Source: Candidatus Pelethosoma merdigallinarum (GTDB lineage Bacteria > Bacillota_I > Bacilli_A > RF39 > UBA660). From it: DNA of 44,906 nucleotides. Made by a program: the position numbers and the translations under genes. The notes under the pieces are model-generated. The model searched no databases, was not told the DNA's origin, and worked only from the letters and a program-made list of their open reading frames with translations. Shown in pieces: positions 19,216 to 29,513 of this stretch (its first letter is position 1; each line of letters starts with the position of its first letter). Location of the stretch: the NCBI GenBank assembly GCA_018716065.1, contig DVKJ01000045.1:1-44906 (forward strand), read 5' to 3'.

Positions 19216-19244
19216 TTGACAAAAGACATTCTCAATTATATACT
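19216..19244 (+). promoter_or_regulatory. sigma-A-type promoter
   Basis: TTGACA-N17-TATACT upstream of 19267. Confidence 0.7.
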
Positions 19245-19266
19245 TATTATAGTAGGTGAATCGGAT

Positions 19267-19785
19267 ATGGATATGGAAAAAAGAAAAAAACAACACATGA
19301 TTATCATGGGATTAATTGGTGTTATATTTGGAATGACGATTGGTTATTCCGCTTTAAGCTCGCTTTTAAATATTAATGGCACGAGTAAAGTGACCGGAAA
19401 CTGGGATATTCATTTTGAATCAATTGAAGAAGGAACGATGGTAAATGCGACTACATTAGAAGCAACAACTGATCAAGGGACAACTGCCACATTTAATGTA
19501 GATTTAACGAAGCCAGGCTCTAGTGCGGAATATTTAGTAACGGTTAAAAATGGAGGAACCATTGATGCCGTAGTGGAAAGTATTGATGGAATTGATGAGA
19601 TTAATGCGGCCTCACCAACCGATATTGTTTATAGTGTGGAAGATATTACACCAGGTGATGAATTAGGTAGTGGAGCTTCCAAAGAATTTAAAGTGAAAGT
19701 CGTATGGAAATCTACTGCGACAACGATTATTAATAGTAGTAAAAAAGCTACGATTCATGTTAATTTTGTTCAAAAAACAAGCTAG
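19267..19785 (+). CDS. TasA/CalY-like (SipW-type signal peptide) surface protein
   Basis: GLIGVIFGMTIGYSALSSLLNINGTSKVTGNWDIHFESI; paralogous to the N-terminus of the 43318 gene. Confidence 0.75.
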   Translation: MDMEKRKKQHMIIMGLIGVIFGMTIGYSALSSLLNINGTSKVTGNWDIHFESIEEGTMVNATTLEATTDQGTTATFNVDLTKPGSSAEYLVTVKNGGTIDAVVESIDGIDEINAASPTDIVYSVEDITPGDELGSGASKEFKVKVVWKSTATTIINSSKKATIHVNFVQKTS

Positions 19786-19805
19786 AGAGAAATCTCTAGC
19801 TTATT

Positions 19806-20954
19806 TTATTTCATAATTGGTTTTTGTTTATATTCTGCTTCAATGAGTGCTTGTTTATCTTCTTCATCTAAAATAGACGCATAGGTACAAGTCGCACGAA
19901 GTTCCATTTCCAACATCGGATTCATCTTTTTAAACGTGGTTATAATTGGTAAATCTATTTTTTTCTTATAAGCATTTAAGTATTGTTGCCCTTTAGAAGA
20001 AAAACCAAGAACCCGAATGTATTTTAATTTTCTTAAGTCATCCGCATCATCTTTACTAAAGTTACACAAAATATGAGTAAGCATTCTACCAATTTTTTGA
20101 TACGTATAACGTTTGGTTTTAATGTTTTCAATCAGTTCATCATACGTTTTAGACATTACGATAAATTTTTTCATCCGAGCCCCTAATCCTTCATCTACTG
20201 ATTGATACATATCTAAGTCTTTCATTTCGGTCAGTATTTTGTATTTTAAGAAAGGGTAATAGTTTTCAATCGTGTGATAGGGTTTTAAATATTGTAATGT
20301 TTCTTTTGGTACGTAGGCACGAATATCTTGTTTTTTCTTTAAGGCTTCGCGAATACTAGAGGCACTCGTAATTGTTCCGGTTAATTTTTTAGAGTGGTAA
20401 TCATTGGTACGTTTAATACAAATCGGTTGAATGTTTGCCTTTGTTTCTATGATTTCCCTGACATAACTAAGTCCTAAAATATCATTTGGTGTATCAATGG
20501 TGATACCAGTTATATTGAAAAGTGCTTTGGATAAAGAAGTCGGATAATTAAGTCCTTGATCTAAATAGTTCTTCACTTGCTCATCATACTTTTCATCATA
20601 TAATTGTGTATTGGCAAGGGTAATAAATTTTTCGATATCTCCACATTCACTACCAAAGATTAGGGTATCAACGTGAAGTGCTTTTAAAAGCCCAATACTA
20701 CCTTTCGCAAAGTAATCCGCACTTTGGGTCGCAAAAGGAAAAGGAAGTTCAACGACTAAATCCACTCCATAAGCTAAGGCAATCTTTGTTTTATCCCATT
20801 TTTGTATCAAACTAGCTTCACCACGCTGTAAAAAGTTTCCACTCATAACTAGAATGATCGTGTGATCTGGGCATAGTTCTTTTACCTTTTCTAAATGATA
20901 GACATGTCCGTTGTGAAACGGATTATATTCACAAATAATTCCAACTGCTTTCAT
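19806..20954 (-). CDS. tmcAL: tRNA(Met) cytidine acetate ligase TmcAL (YlbM)
   Basis: MKAVGIICEYNPFHNGHVYHLEKVKELCPDHTIILVMSGNFLQRGEASLIQKWDKTKIAL. Confidence 0.94.
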   Translation of the reverse strand: MKAVGIICEYNPFHNGHVYHLEKVKELCPDHTIILVMSGNFLQRGEASLIQKWDKTKIALAYGVDLVVELPFPFATQSADYFAKGSIGLLKALHVDTLIFGSECGDIEKFITLANTQLYDEKYDEQVKNYLDQGLNYPTSLSKALFNITGITIDTPNDILGLSYVREIIETKANIQPICIKRTNDYHSKKLTGTITSASSIREALKKKQDIRAYVPKETLQYLKPYHTIENYYPFLKYKILTEMKDLDMYQSVDEGLGARMKKFIVMSKTYDELIENIKTKRYTYQKIGRMLTHILCNFSKDDADDLRKLKYIRVLGFSSKGQQYLNAYKKKIDLPIITTFKKMNPMLEMELRATCTYASILDEEDKQALIEAEYKQKPIMK

Positions 20955-21039
20955 AAAACCACCTATCTTATTTTATCACAAATTTTTTAAATAGAATAAC
21001 TTATTCAATTTCATTATTTCTTGAATTCGAGAGTCTCAT

Positions 21040-21555
21040 TCAAACTATGATTGAATCACTTTCTAATTCATCTATAAGATCGTTGATATGTATTTCTGGT
21101 ATTCTTGTAGTAGGGCATTGTTTTAACAATTTACAAGCATCTATTGCTTTCTTATAAGAAATGATGTTATTTTCTTTCATCAGTTTGATTATTTTTAAGG
21201 TTCTGAATACTTCAACATCATTATTTTCAGAATAATTTTTCAATCTATTATCACCAGTGGCTAGTATACAATTATGATCTCTTGCTATAACATAATTGAG
21301 TAAATCATATGTAGATAGTTTTTTTTCTTTATAAGTCAAATTACTCACTTCTATTAATTGTGTGGGTGTTGCAGAGATAACTTTAAATTTATTAATTAGT
21401 TTAACGTTACCAGTCTTCGAGTTTATTTCATCATTTTTAATCATATCGCTTATATATACATTATCCATATTAATAAATTCTTCTAATATATTAGCATTAT
21501 TTAAGTCTGTTATGATATTTGTATCAGTAATTATTATCTTCGTTGTTATATTCAT
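21040..21555 (-). CDS. PIN-like domain protein, putative toxin of the adjacent XRE-ImmA/IrrE gene
   Basis: ITDTNIITDL...LSTYDLLNYVIA...ILATGDNRLK acidic-residue pattern; start overlaps the upstream gene. Confidence 0.65.
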   Translation of the reverse strand: MNITTKIIITDTNIITDLNNANILEEFINMDNVYISDMIKNDEINSKTGNVKLINKFKVISATPTQLIEVSNLTYKEKKLSTYDLLNYVIARDHNCILATGDNRLKNYSENNDVEVFRTLKIIKLMKENNIISYKKAIDACKLLKQCPTTRIPEIHINDLIDELESDSIIV

Positions 21556-22567
21556 CTGCCGTAACTCCTAATAGTTCACAAGCTTTATTTAACGAGATGA
21601 TTTCATCGGCTTCTAACTTGTATACTAATTTTTTAAATTGATATGATATTTCAGGTTGAATAGGTTTTGGATCGTTTTTACCTATTCGTTGACTTAAAAA
21701 TATGCTTAACGTTTTATATAAGTGTTCTGATATAATATTTAAATCTTTCAATCTATATACAATTGCAGCATAACTAACTTTAAATTCATTTTTAAAAGCA
21801 GTTAATTCGAAAAAGTTTATATTTCTTCTTGATATTCCAAATTCATTGATGACTGCTTCTTTTGGCATTAATAATGCACTTGCAAATCTATTACATAATT
21901 TCTCTTGGTCTAATTCTTCATTATTAATATTTAGTACAAGATGTCCTAATTCGTGAGCAATAGTAAATCTTTGTCTAGCACCATCTTTTATGCCATCTAG
22001 TAAAACAATAACCGGTACATTATTTACTATTTCGCTTAAACCATCAAAGTCATCAAATCTATTATCTGGGTTCTTAATCTGAATGATAATGATACCTAGA
22101 TTTTCGAGTATATTAATTAAATCTGATAAAGGCTGTTTTTTTGATATTTTTATTTGATTCCTAAATTCATTTGCTGCTTTTTCAGCTTCTTCAAAACTAT
22201 TACAAGAATATTTCTTTAGTTTAATGTTATTGGTATTTATAGTGTTCATTTCTATAATTTCTAAGTATTTAGCAACTTCATCTTGAATTAATTCTTCTAA
22301 TAATTCTAGATTTCGCCCAGTTAATCTTTTTTTCTTCCTAAATGAAGTAAATTTCATTTTAGGTACATTATAGACTTTTAATAAATCAATAGACTTGACC
22401 TCGTATGCGTTAGCAAATTCGATTAGTTTTTGTGAATCTGGTAATATTTCTCCTTTTTCGTATTTAGAGACAGCAGTCGCGCTCATATTAAGGAGATTGC
22501 CTGCCTCTTTAAGTGATAGATTTTTTAACAATCTAATTCTTTTTAAATTCTTTCCAATTCCATTCAT
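21524..22567 (-). CDS. XRE-family HTH plus ImmA/IrrE metallopeptidase
   Basis: N-terminal HTH (LSLKEAGNLLNMSATAVSKYEKGEILPD); RQRFTIAHELGHLVLN HExxH motif. Confidence 0.92.
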   Translation of the reverse strand: MNGIGKNLKRIRLLKNLSLKEAGNLLNMSATAVSKYEKGEILPDSQKLIEFANAYEVKSIDLLKVYNVPKMKFTSFRKKKRLTGRNLELLEELIQDEVAKYLEIIEMNTINTNNIKLKKYSCNSFEEAEKAANEFRNQIKISKKQPLSDLINILENLGIIIIQIKNPDNRFDDFDGLSEIVNNVPVIVLLDGIKDGARQRFTIAHELGHLVLNINNEELDQEKLCNRFASALLMPKEAVINEFGISRRNINFFELTAFKNEFKVSYAAIVYRLKDLNIISEHLYKTLSIFLSQRIGKNDPKPIQPEISYQFKKLVYKLEADEIISLNKACELLGVTADEYNNEDNNY

Positions 22568-22754
22568 ATCCCCACATCTCCCTTGGTTTATATTTTATCA
22601 CAAAAAAGTAGAAATATAAACCAAAATACTTGATATTTACTTAATTGTACGATATTATGAAAATGTAATTAAATCCCAGCGATTCATTAATCATAATCTT
22701 TAATTTTTAAAATAGAGAAAAATGTGGTACAATACACGCCAAGGAGGAATGTTT

Positions 22755-22988
22755 ATGGTTGATTTAAAAGTATCTAGTAAAGAATATGATTCTTTATCCA
22801 ATCGTACCAAACGTAAAGTATTCGAAGAACTTGCCCATCGTATTTTAATTCTTCATCCTGAATATTTAGAAGAAGCGAAGCAGAGTTTGACGATTGATAT
22901 CATAGACTCTATTAAAGAGGAGACAGATAATAAACCATGTCTTTCTACAAAAGAAATGAAGAAAATAAAAAGACGATTAAGACGTTAA
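22755..22988 (+). CDS. small hypothetical protein
   Basis: ATG at 22755 after aaggaggaa; 77 aa. Confidence 0.6.
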   Translation: MVDLKVSSKEYDSLSNRTKRKVFEELAHRILILHPEYLEEAKQSLTIDIIDSIKEETDNKPCLSTKEMKKIKRRLRR

Positions 22989-23044
22989 GCACTAGAACTT
23001 GCAAAATCTCTAACTTTCCAGTATAATGGGGAAGTGGTGATTTT

Positions 23045-23527
23045 ATGAAATTTGATTTGATTCGTCTAAAAAGTGGAATGGATACCTATATTCCAATTGA
23101 TCTTACTTATTCTTTTTCTAAGGAAGAATTAAAAGATACGGAAATTATTTCTTTAGAAAATGTATCTATTGTGGGAGAAATTACGAAAAATAGTTTTGAT
23201 GAATATGAAGTCTCTGCTCATTTACAAGGAACGATGGTGTTACCATGTTCGGTGACATTGAAGCCTGTAAATGTTCCATTTGATGTGGAAATGGAACAAA
23301 ATGTATCAGATTTTATAGAAGAAACCGGAGAAAAATCCATTATTTGTGAAAATACTCTTGATATTTTTCCAATTATATGGGAAAATATATTAATGGAAAT
23401 TCCTATGAAAGTGGTTAGTGATGACATCTCAGATCGAACCCTATCAGGGAATGGATGGAAAGTAATTTCTGGAAATGAAGAACCGGAGAAAAATCCAGAA
23501 CTTGAAAAATTAAAAGATTTATTATAA
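23045..23527 (+). CDS. YceD/YlbN-like DUF177 protein
   Basis: DUF177-like length and sequence immediately upstream of rpmF (conserved ylbN-rpmF synteny). Confidence 0.85.
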   Translation: MKFDLIRLKSGMDTYIPIDLTYSFSKEELKDTEIISLENVSIVGEITKNSFDEYEVSAHLQGTMVLPCSVTLKPVNVPFDVEMEQNVSDFIEETGEKSIICENTLDIFPIIWENILMEIPMKVVSDDISDRTLSGNGWKVISGNEEPEKNPELEKLKDLL

Positions 23528-23542
23528 GAAAGAGGTGTGAAC

Positions 23543-23734
23543 ATGGCTGTACCATTTAGAAAAATTAGTAAAACAAGAAAAAGAAAACGTAGAACTCATT
23601 ACAAAATTACAGCTGCTGGAACAGTAAAATGTCCAAATTGTGGTGCGACAATTAAACCACATAGAGTTTGTAAAGAATGCGGTTATTACGATGGAAAAGA
23701 AGTTGTAAGTAAAACAGAAGAAGCTGCTGAATAG
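23543..23734 (+). CDS. rpmF: 50S ribosomal protein L32
   Basis: [49 protein letters not shown]. Confidence 0.97.
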   Translation: MAVPFRKISKTRKRKRRTHYKITAAGTVKCPNCGATIKPHRVCKECGYYDGKEVVSKTEEAAE

Positions 23735-23792
23735 TAGTTTTTTTCTTTACAAAAGTTTATTTGAAAGATATAATTAATAGTAGGGTGATAGG

Positions 23793-24194
23793 ATGAAAAA
23801 AGGATTTACACTAGTAGAATTGTTAGGAACGATTGTGATACTAGGAATTATTGCGGTGATTGCTTTTCCTGCGATTATTAATCAGATTACAGATGCAAGA
23901 GGAGATATTAATGATTCAGGGAATTTACTTATTTTTGATGCAGCTGAAAACTATTTTTTAGATTATGCAGATTTAACCAATGCCAGTGGACAAAAATATT
24001 ATTGTGTTACACTAGAACAATTGGTAGATGAAGGATTATTGAATGAACCGGTTAAGAATGCGGAAACAGGAAAAGATTATAATTTAACAAAAACATCTGT
24101 GCGTTTAAAATATGTAGGAAATAGTCAATTTGAAGATGGACAAATCGGACCTACAACTTCTTTCTCTTGTATTAAAATGGAGGTTCGAGATTAA
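23793..24194 (+). CDS. type IV prepilin-like protein
   Basis: MKKGFTLVELLGTIVILGIIAVIAFPAI. Confidence 0.9.
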   Translation: MKKGFTLVELLGTIVILGIIAVIAFPAIINQITDARGDINDSGNLLIFDAAENYFLDYADLTNASGQKYYCVTLEQLVDEGLLNEPVKNAETGKDYNLTKTSVRLKYVGNSQFEDGQIGPTTSFSCIKMEVRD

Positions 24195-24547
24195 TGAAAA
24201 AAGGATTTACATTAGTAGAGTTATTAGCGGTGATTGTTGTACTAGCTGGAATATCTTTAGTTGTGATTCCTGCTGTAAATGGTAATTTAAATCGATCACG
24301 AGAACAAGCTTATGATGTTCAGATTAAAAGTATCGAAGATGCGACGAAAAACTGGGCTGCGGACCACATTCGACTACTTCCTGATAAGGGTGGAAGTTAT
24401 ATTTTAACATTGAAAGATTTACAAGATGGAAATTATATTAGTAAAGATTTAGAAAACCCTAAGACGCAAAAACCTTTTGATCCTAATTTACAAATTATGA
24501 TTAAAAATACGAATGAAAACTATATTTACCGAGTAATTGAAGAATAA
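24194..24547 (+). CDS. type IV prepilin-like protein
   Basis: MKKGFTLVELLAVIVVLAGISLVVIPAV; TAATG overlap with the previous gene. Confidence 0.9.
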   Translation: MKKGFTLVELLAVIVVLAGISLVVIPAVNGNLNRSREQAYDVQIKSIEDATKNWAADHIRLLPDKGGSYILTLKDLQDGNYISKDLENPKTQKPFDPNLQIMIKNTNENYIYRVIEE

Positions 24548-24552
24548 AATGC

Positions 24553-24580
24553 TTGATATTTTTAAAATTCATGATATAAT
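24553..24580 (+). promoter_or_regulatory. sigma-A-type promoter of the T-box leader
   Basis: TTGATA-N16-TATAAT. Confidence 0.7.
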
Positions 24581-24595
24581 CTAATTATTAACTTA

Positions 24596-24798
24596 AAAGC
24601 GAGGAAGAGAAGTAGTACTTTGTGGAGAAGTTTATAGAGAGTCTATGGTTGGTGGAAATAGATAATGGATCCCTTAGGAATTCACCTTGGAGCTTACTAA
24701 TATAGTACGGTCACGCGTTATAGTGTCAAGATAATACAATGTATTATGAATTAAGGTGGTACCACGTAACTCACGTCCTTATTGGATGTGAGTTTTTT
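24596..24798 (+). promoter_or_regulatory. T-box riboswitch leader, probable Phe specifier (TTC), with terminator
   Basis: T-box AAGGTGGTACCACG; GGAATTCACCTTGGAGC segment with TTC as candidate specifier; terminator ACTCACGTCC-ttatt-GGATGTGAGTTTTTT; pheST downstream. Confidence 0.9.
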
Positions 24799-24864
24799 CC
24801 TTATTGGATGTGGTTTTTTTCCTTATTGGATGTGGTTTTTTCCCTTATTGGATGTGAGTTTTTT
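24777..24864 (+). repeat. four tandem copies of a ~22-bp terminator-arm unit
   Basis: CCTTATTGGATGTG(A)GTTTTTT at 24777, 24799, 24821 and 24843. Confidence 0.95.
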
Positions 24865-24881
24865 GTTTAGGAGGTTATAAA

Positions 24882-25364
24882 GTGAAACAACTATGGATAC
24901 AAAGAAATGGTAGAAATTACCTTTATGAGATACAAGAAACAAAAGAAGCTAAAAATTATTTAGATTTAATTATGAAAAATTATGAATTGTATGAGATTCA
25001 AAAAGAAGAGAATCCAAATGAAATTTTGGAAGGATTCATTCAACTTTTTAAAGAGGAAGAAGATTATACAGTACGTAAATTTGAAGAAGAAAATAAAAAG
25101 TTTATTTGCTATGTTCCATCCGCGTTAAATTCGATTATGGAGGAAGGTCTTATTCAACTAGATACCATTGTTGATACGCTTCTTCAAAAAGAAGATATGG
25201 AGACATTAAATTTTGTAGGTCATTATTTAGTATTATCTCATTGGAAAGAAAAAAACTTTGATTATTGTAATATGAATGTATCGATCAAAAATACGATTGG
25301 TTACTATAAGCTTTTTAAAGCAATCGAACAAGAAATGGATAAAAATAAAGTGCTTATCAAATAG
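24882..25364 (+). CDS. hypothetical protein between the T-box and pheS
   Basis: 160-aa ORF with RBS taggaggt; GTG start. Confidence 0.7.
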   Translation: MKQLWIQRNGRNYLYEIQETKEAKNYLDLIMKNYELYEIQKEENPNEILEGFIQLFKEEEDYTVRKFEEENKKFICYVPSALNSIMEEGLIQLDTIVDTLLQKEDMETLNFVGHYLVLSHWKEKNFDYCNMNVSIKNTIGYYKLFKAIEQEMDKNKVLIK

Positions 25365-25379
25365 ATGGAGGAAAATAAT

Positions 25380-26429
25380 ATGAATGAAAAAATAAATGGT
25401 TTAAAACAAGAAGTAGAACAAAAATTAAAAAATGTTTCTACGATGAAAGAGTTAAATGAAGTAAAAACATTCTATTTAGGAAAGAAAGGTCCTATTAGTG
25501 CCCTTTCTAGTATGATGAAAGATTTGAGTGTAGAGGAGAAAAGAGAATTTGGTTCGGCTTTAAATAAGTTAAAACAAGAAGTGAACTTGATGATGGAAGA
25601 AGTTCGTATTCGTTTAGAGGAAGAAGAATTAAATCGTCGTTTAGAGAAAGAAAAGATTGATGTGACACTTCCAAGTACGGGTGTTCATTTTGGTAGTGTT
25701 CATCCTCTTACGCAAATCATTGATGAGATTGAAGAATTATTTGTATCGATGGGATATGATGTAGTAGAAGGTCCAGAAGTAGAAACCGATTTATATAACT
25801 TTGAAAAGTTAAATTTACCAAAAGGACATCCGGCGCGTGATGCTCAAGATAGTTTCTATATTACAGAAGAACTATTACTTCGTACGCAAACCTCTCCGGT
25901 TCAAGCACGTACGATGGATGCAAATACAGAAAAAACACCAATTCGTGTGATTTGTCCTGGAAAAGTATATCGAAGAGATGACGATGATGCGACCCATTCT
26001 CATCAATTTACCCAAATTGAAGGTTTAGTGATTGATAAAGATATTTCTCTAGCCGATTTAAAAGGAACGTTAGAAGTATTCGCACGTAAGGTGTTTGGTG
26101 AAGATCGTGAGATTCGTTTGCGTCCTAGTTTCTTCCCATTTACGGAACCATCTTTAGAAGTGGATGTTAGTTGTATGAAGTGTGGAGGAAAAGGATGTTC
26201 GGTTTGTAAAGGTACAGGATGGATTGAAATCCTTGGTTCTGGTATGGTTCACCCGAATGTTTTACGTGCTTGTGGATATGATCCAGAAAAATATACAGGA
26301 TTTGCTTTTGGTATTGGGCCAGAACGTGTCGCTATGTTAAAATATGGAATTAGTGATATTCGTGCATTTTATACCAATGATAAACGTTTCTTAGAAGATT
26401 TTAATCGTGTGAAAGGGAGTGAAGAGTAA
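25380..26429 (+). CDS. pheS: phenylalanyl-tRNA synthetase alpha subunit
   Basis: [41 protein letters not shown] at 25380 follows ggagg. Confidence 0.97.
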   Translation: MNEKINGLKQEVEQKLKNVSTMKELNEVKTFYLGKKGPISALSSMMKDLSVEEKREFGSALNKLKQEVNLMMEEVRIRLEEEELNRRLEKEKIDVTLPSTGVHFGSVHPLTQIIDEIEELFVSMGYDVVEGPEVETDLYNFEKLNLPKGHPARDAQDSFYITEELLLRTQTSPVQARTMDANTEKTPIRVICPGKVYRRDDDDATHSHQFTQIEGLVIDKDISLADLKGTLEVFARKVFGEDREIRLRPSFFPFTEPSLEVDVSCMKCGGKGCSVCKGTGWIEILGSGMVHPNVLRACGYDPEKYTGFAFGIGPERVAMLKYGISDIRAFYTNDKRFLEDFNRVKGSEE

Positions 26430-28813
26430 TGCGTGTTAGTAAGAATTTCTTGAATGATTATGTAAAAGTAGATGACTTAGATTTTCACGAACTGGCAGAA
26501 AAAATGGTTTTCTGTGGAAATGAATACGAAAGTATAGAACGATTAAGTGACGCGACTGGATTAGTGATTGGTGAAGTAGTGGAGTGTGTTGATCATCCGG
26601 AAAGTGATCATCTGCACATTTGTCAAGTAAATACGGGAAACGAAACAAAACAAATTATTTGTGGCGCACCTAATGTTCGTGCCGGATTAAAAGTTATTGT
26701 TGCCGAAGTAGGGGCGGTATTGCCTGGAAACATTACGATTAAAAAAGCCAAACTTGCAGGATTAGAATCGAATGGGATGATTTGTTCTTTAGAAGAGTTA
26801 GGACTTGATTCGAAATATTTAAGACCAGAAGATAAAGAAGGAATTCATGAATTACCTTTAGACGCACCAGTCGGTGAGGATGCGATTCATTATTTAGGAT
26901 ACGATGATGAAGTGATTGATTTTGAACTAACTGCTGATCGTGCGGACTTAATGAGTATGTTAGGAATGGCTTATGAAGTAGGGGCGATTTATGATCGTAA
27001 AGTAAGCTATCCAGAAACGGAAGTAGAAACGATTTCCGAAGATGTTAGTGAGGTTCACACGTTAAATGTAGAAACGAAAGATTGTCCAATTTATTTAGGA
27101 CGTATGGTTCGTAATGTACAAATTAAAGAAAGTCCAATGTGGCTTAAGAATCGATTAATGGCGAGTGGAATTCGTTCGATTAATAACGTGGTAGATATTA
27201 GTAACTATGTGATGTTAGAGTATGGACAACCGCTTCACTTCTTTGATAGTGATGCTTTAGGACGTGATGTTATTGTTCGTAATGCCAAAGAAATGGAAGA
27301 AATGACGACATTAGATGGAAACAAACGTGTTCTAGGACCTGATGACTTAGTGATTGCGAATAAAAATGAACCTGTATGTTTAGCTGGTGTCATGGGTGGT
27401 TTAAATACAGAAGTAGAAGAGAATACGAAAAATATCTTTATTGAAGCTGCCATCTTTGATGCTTTAAAGATTCGTAATACTGCAAGACATATTTTACGTA
27501 GTGAAGCAAGTAGTCGATATGAAAAAGGAATTGATCCCAATCGTACCCGTATGGCGATTGATCGTGCTTGTTATTTGTTAAATAAGTATGCTGATGGAGA
27601 AGTCTTAAGTGGATGTTTAGTCCATGATACGACAAGTAAAGAAGATAAGAAGATTTCAATTACTTTAGAAAAAATTAATCAAGTACTTGGAATGTCTATT
27701 CCAAAAGATCAAGTCGAAGATAGTTTACGTCGTTTAGGATTTACCTTTGAAGGAAATGATCCTTATGTGGTATCCATTCCAACACGTCGATTAGATGTTA
27801 ATATTAAAGAAGATTTAATCTCTGAAATTGGTAAGATTTATGGTTATCACAAAGTGATTGGTAAATTACCAGTGGTAGAAGAAAAACCTGGTACTTATTT
27901 ACCAATGTCTAAAATGATTAAGAACACACGTAAATATATGAACGGTGTAGGTCTTAATCAAGTCATTACTTATTCTTTAACAAGTTTAGATTTAGTCGAT
28001 AAATATGTGATGAATAAGGGAGATAACATCGTCTTACTAGATCCTCTTAGTGAAGAAAGACGAGTACTTCGTAAATCGATGATTCAATCATTAATTGATG
28101 TTTATGATTATCATCATTCTCGTCATATGGATGATCTTCAAATCTTTGAATGTGGAAAAGCTTACTATCAAATTGAAGATGAGATGATTGAAGAAAATTT
28201 AGTTACGGGATTACTTAGCGGAACTTATCTTTCTACATCATGGAAACAAGACGCTATGGTCTCTGATTTCTATCTAGTAAAAGGAATTGTAGAAGGATTC
28301 TTAAATTATTTAGGATTAAATCGTCGTTATCAATTTAGAACCAACGATTTAAATAAAGATCTTCACCCTGGTAGAAGTTGTTCCGTGTATGTAGATCATG
28401 AGTGTGTAGGATATCTTGGACAAGTTCATCCTAAAAATCATAAGAAAGAACTTTATGTTTTTGAACTTAGTTTAGATAAATTATTAAGTAAAAAAGTTCG
28501 TATGGTTAAATATAAAGAAATTAGTAAATATCCAGTGGTACATAAAGATGTTGCATTTGTGGTTAATATTGATACACCATCCGAAGAATTAATGAATGTC
28601 ATTAAGAAAACAGGTGGAAGATTACTTACTGAGGTTACAGTCTTTGATGTATATAGGGGAGAAAATGTGGCAGATGATGAAAAATCAATTGCTTATGCCT
28701 TAACTTTCCAAGATCAAAATCGTACTCTTGAAGATAAAGAAGTAACAGAGATTTTCCATAAGATTATTGAAAATGTTGAGAAAAAGTGTAATGCAAAATT
28801 AAGAGATAAATAG
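26429..28813 (+). CDS. pheT: phenylalanyl-tRNA synthetase beta subunit
   Basis: 794 aa, tRNA-binding, B5 and FDX-ACB domain sequences. Confidence 0.97.
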   Translation: MRVSKNFLNDYVKVDDLDFHELAEKMVFCGNEYESIERLSDATGLVIGEVVECVDHPESDHLHICQVNTGNETKQIICGAPNVRAGLKVIVAEVGAVLPGNITIKKAKLAGLESNGMICSLEELGLDSKYLRPEDKEGIHELPLDAPVGEDAIHYLGYDDEVIDFELTADRADLMSMLGMAYEVGAIYDRKVSYPETEVETISEDVSEVHTLNVETKDCPIYLGRMVRNVQIKESPMWLKNRLMASGIRSINNVVDISNYVMLEYGQPLHFFDSDALGRDVIVRNAKEMEEMTTLDGNKRVLGPDDLVIANKNEPVCLAGVMGGLNTEVEENTKNIFIEAAIFDALKIRNTARHILRSEASSRYEKGIDPNRTRMAIDRACYLLNKYADGEVLSGCLVHDTTSKEDKKISITLEKINQVLGMSIPKDQVEDSLRRLGFTFEGNDPYVVSIPTRRLDVNIKEDLISEIGKIYGYHKVIGKLPVVEEKPGTYLPMSKMIKNTRKYMNGVGLNQVITYSLTSLDLVDKYVMNKGDNIVLLDPLSEERRVLRKSMIQSLIDVYDYHHSRHMDDLQIFECGKAYYQIEDEMIEENLVTGLLSGTYLSTSWKQDAMVSDFYLVKGIVEGFLNYLGLNRRYQFRTNDLNKDLHPGRSCSVYVDHECVGYLGQVHPKNHKKELYVFELSLDKLLSKKVRMVKYKEISKYPVVHKDVAFVVNIDTPSEELMNVIKKTGGRLLTEVTVFDVYRGENVADDEKSIAYALTFQDQNRTLEDKEVTEIFHKIIENVEKKCNAKLRDK

Positions 28814-28841
28814 GAAGATGTTTCTTCCTATTTTGTTGTAT
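28812..28841 (+). terminator. intrinsic terminator
   Basis: TAGGAAGA-tgt-TTCTTCCTA followed by TTTTG. Confidence 0.7.
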
Positions 28842-28863
28842 AATAAAAGTAGGAGGGGATGAT

Positions 28864-29421
28864 ATGAAAATTGTTGTTTTGCTTGCGAATGGCTTTGAAG
28901 AAGGAGAAGCTTTGTTTTTAACAGATGTATTAAGAAGAGCTTATTTTGATGTGGAGTTGGTAAGTACTACGGGAGATCTTATGGTAGAAGGAAGCCATCA
29001 CATAAGAGTTCAAGCCGATACTTTACTAGATGATCATATTTTAGAAAGTGATGCCTTATTATTACCTGGAGGACAACCTGGAAGTGATCATCTAAGGGAT
29101 CATCCAAAGGTGATAGAGTATGTAAAAGCTTTTAATGAACAAAAGAAGTTGATTGGTGCGATTTGTGCGGCGCCGATTGTTCTACACCAAGCAGGTATTA
29201 TAAACCATCGTTCTATCACCAGTTACCCAAGTGAAGAATATAAGAAATTATTTGTAGATGCAGGATCTCATTATGTAGAAGAAGATGTTGTCGTAGATGG
29301 AAATATCATTACGGGTAGAGGGCCAGCTTTAGTCTTACCATTTGCCTATAAGATTATAGAATTATTAGGCAAAGATAGTACACCAATCAAAAGAGGAATG
29401 TTATATAAAGAAAGTAAATGA
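28864..29421 (+). CDS. DJ-1/PfpI family protein
   Basis: DALLLPGGQPGSDHL and GAICAAPIVLHQAGI nucleophile elbow. Confidence 0.92.
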   Translation: MKIVVLLANGFEEGEALFLTDVLRRAYFDVELVSTTGDLMVEGSHHIRVQADTLLDDHILESDALLLPGGQPGSDHLRDHPKVIEYVKAFNEQKKLIGAICAAPIVLHQAGIINHRSITSYPSEEYKKLFVDAGSHYVEEDVVVDGNIITGRGPALVLPFAYKIIELLGKDSTPIKRGMLYKESK

Positions 29422-29437
29422 TAGCCATTTACTTTCT
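29411..29437 (+). terminator. intrinsic terminator overlapping the CDS end
   Basis: GAAAGTAAATG-atagc-CATTTACTTTC. Confidence 0.65.
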
Positions 29438-29513
29438 TCTGAATGATTTATTTGTATATTTTGTTTAGCTGTTTAATAGATAAAACTTGAAGTCAATAAG
29501 AAAGGATTAATGC

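Noticed and set aside
24777-24864. Tandem repeats as a possible CRISPR array
   Set aside because: Units are contiguous with no spacers and match the T-box terminator arm
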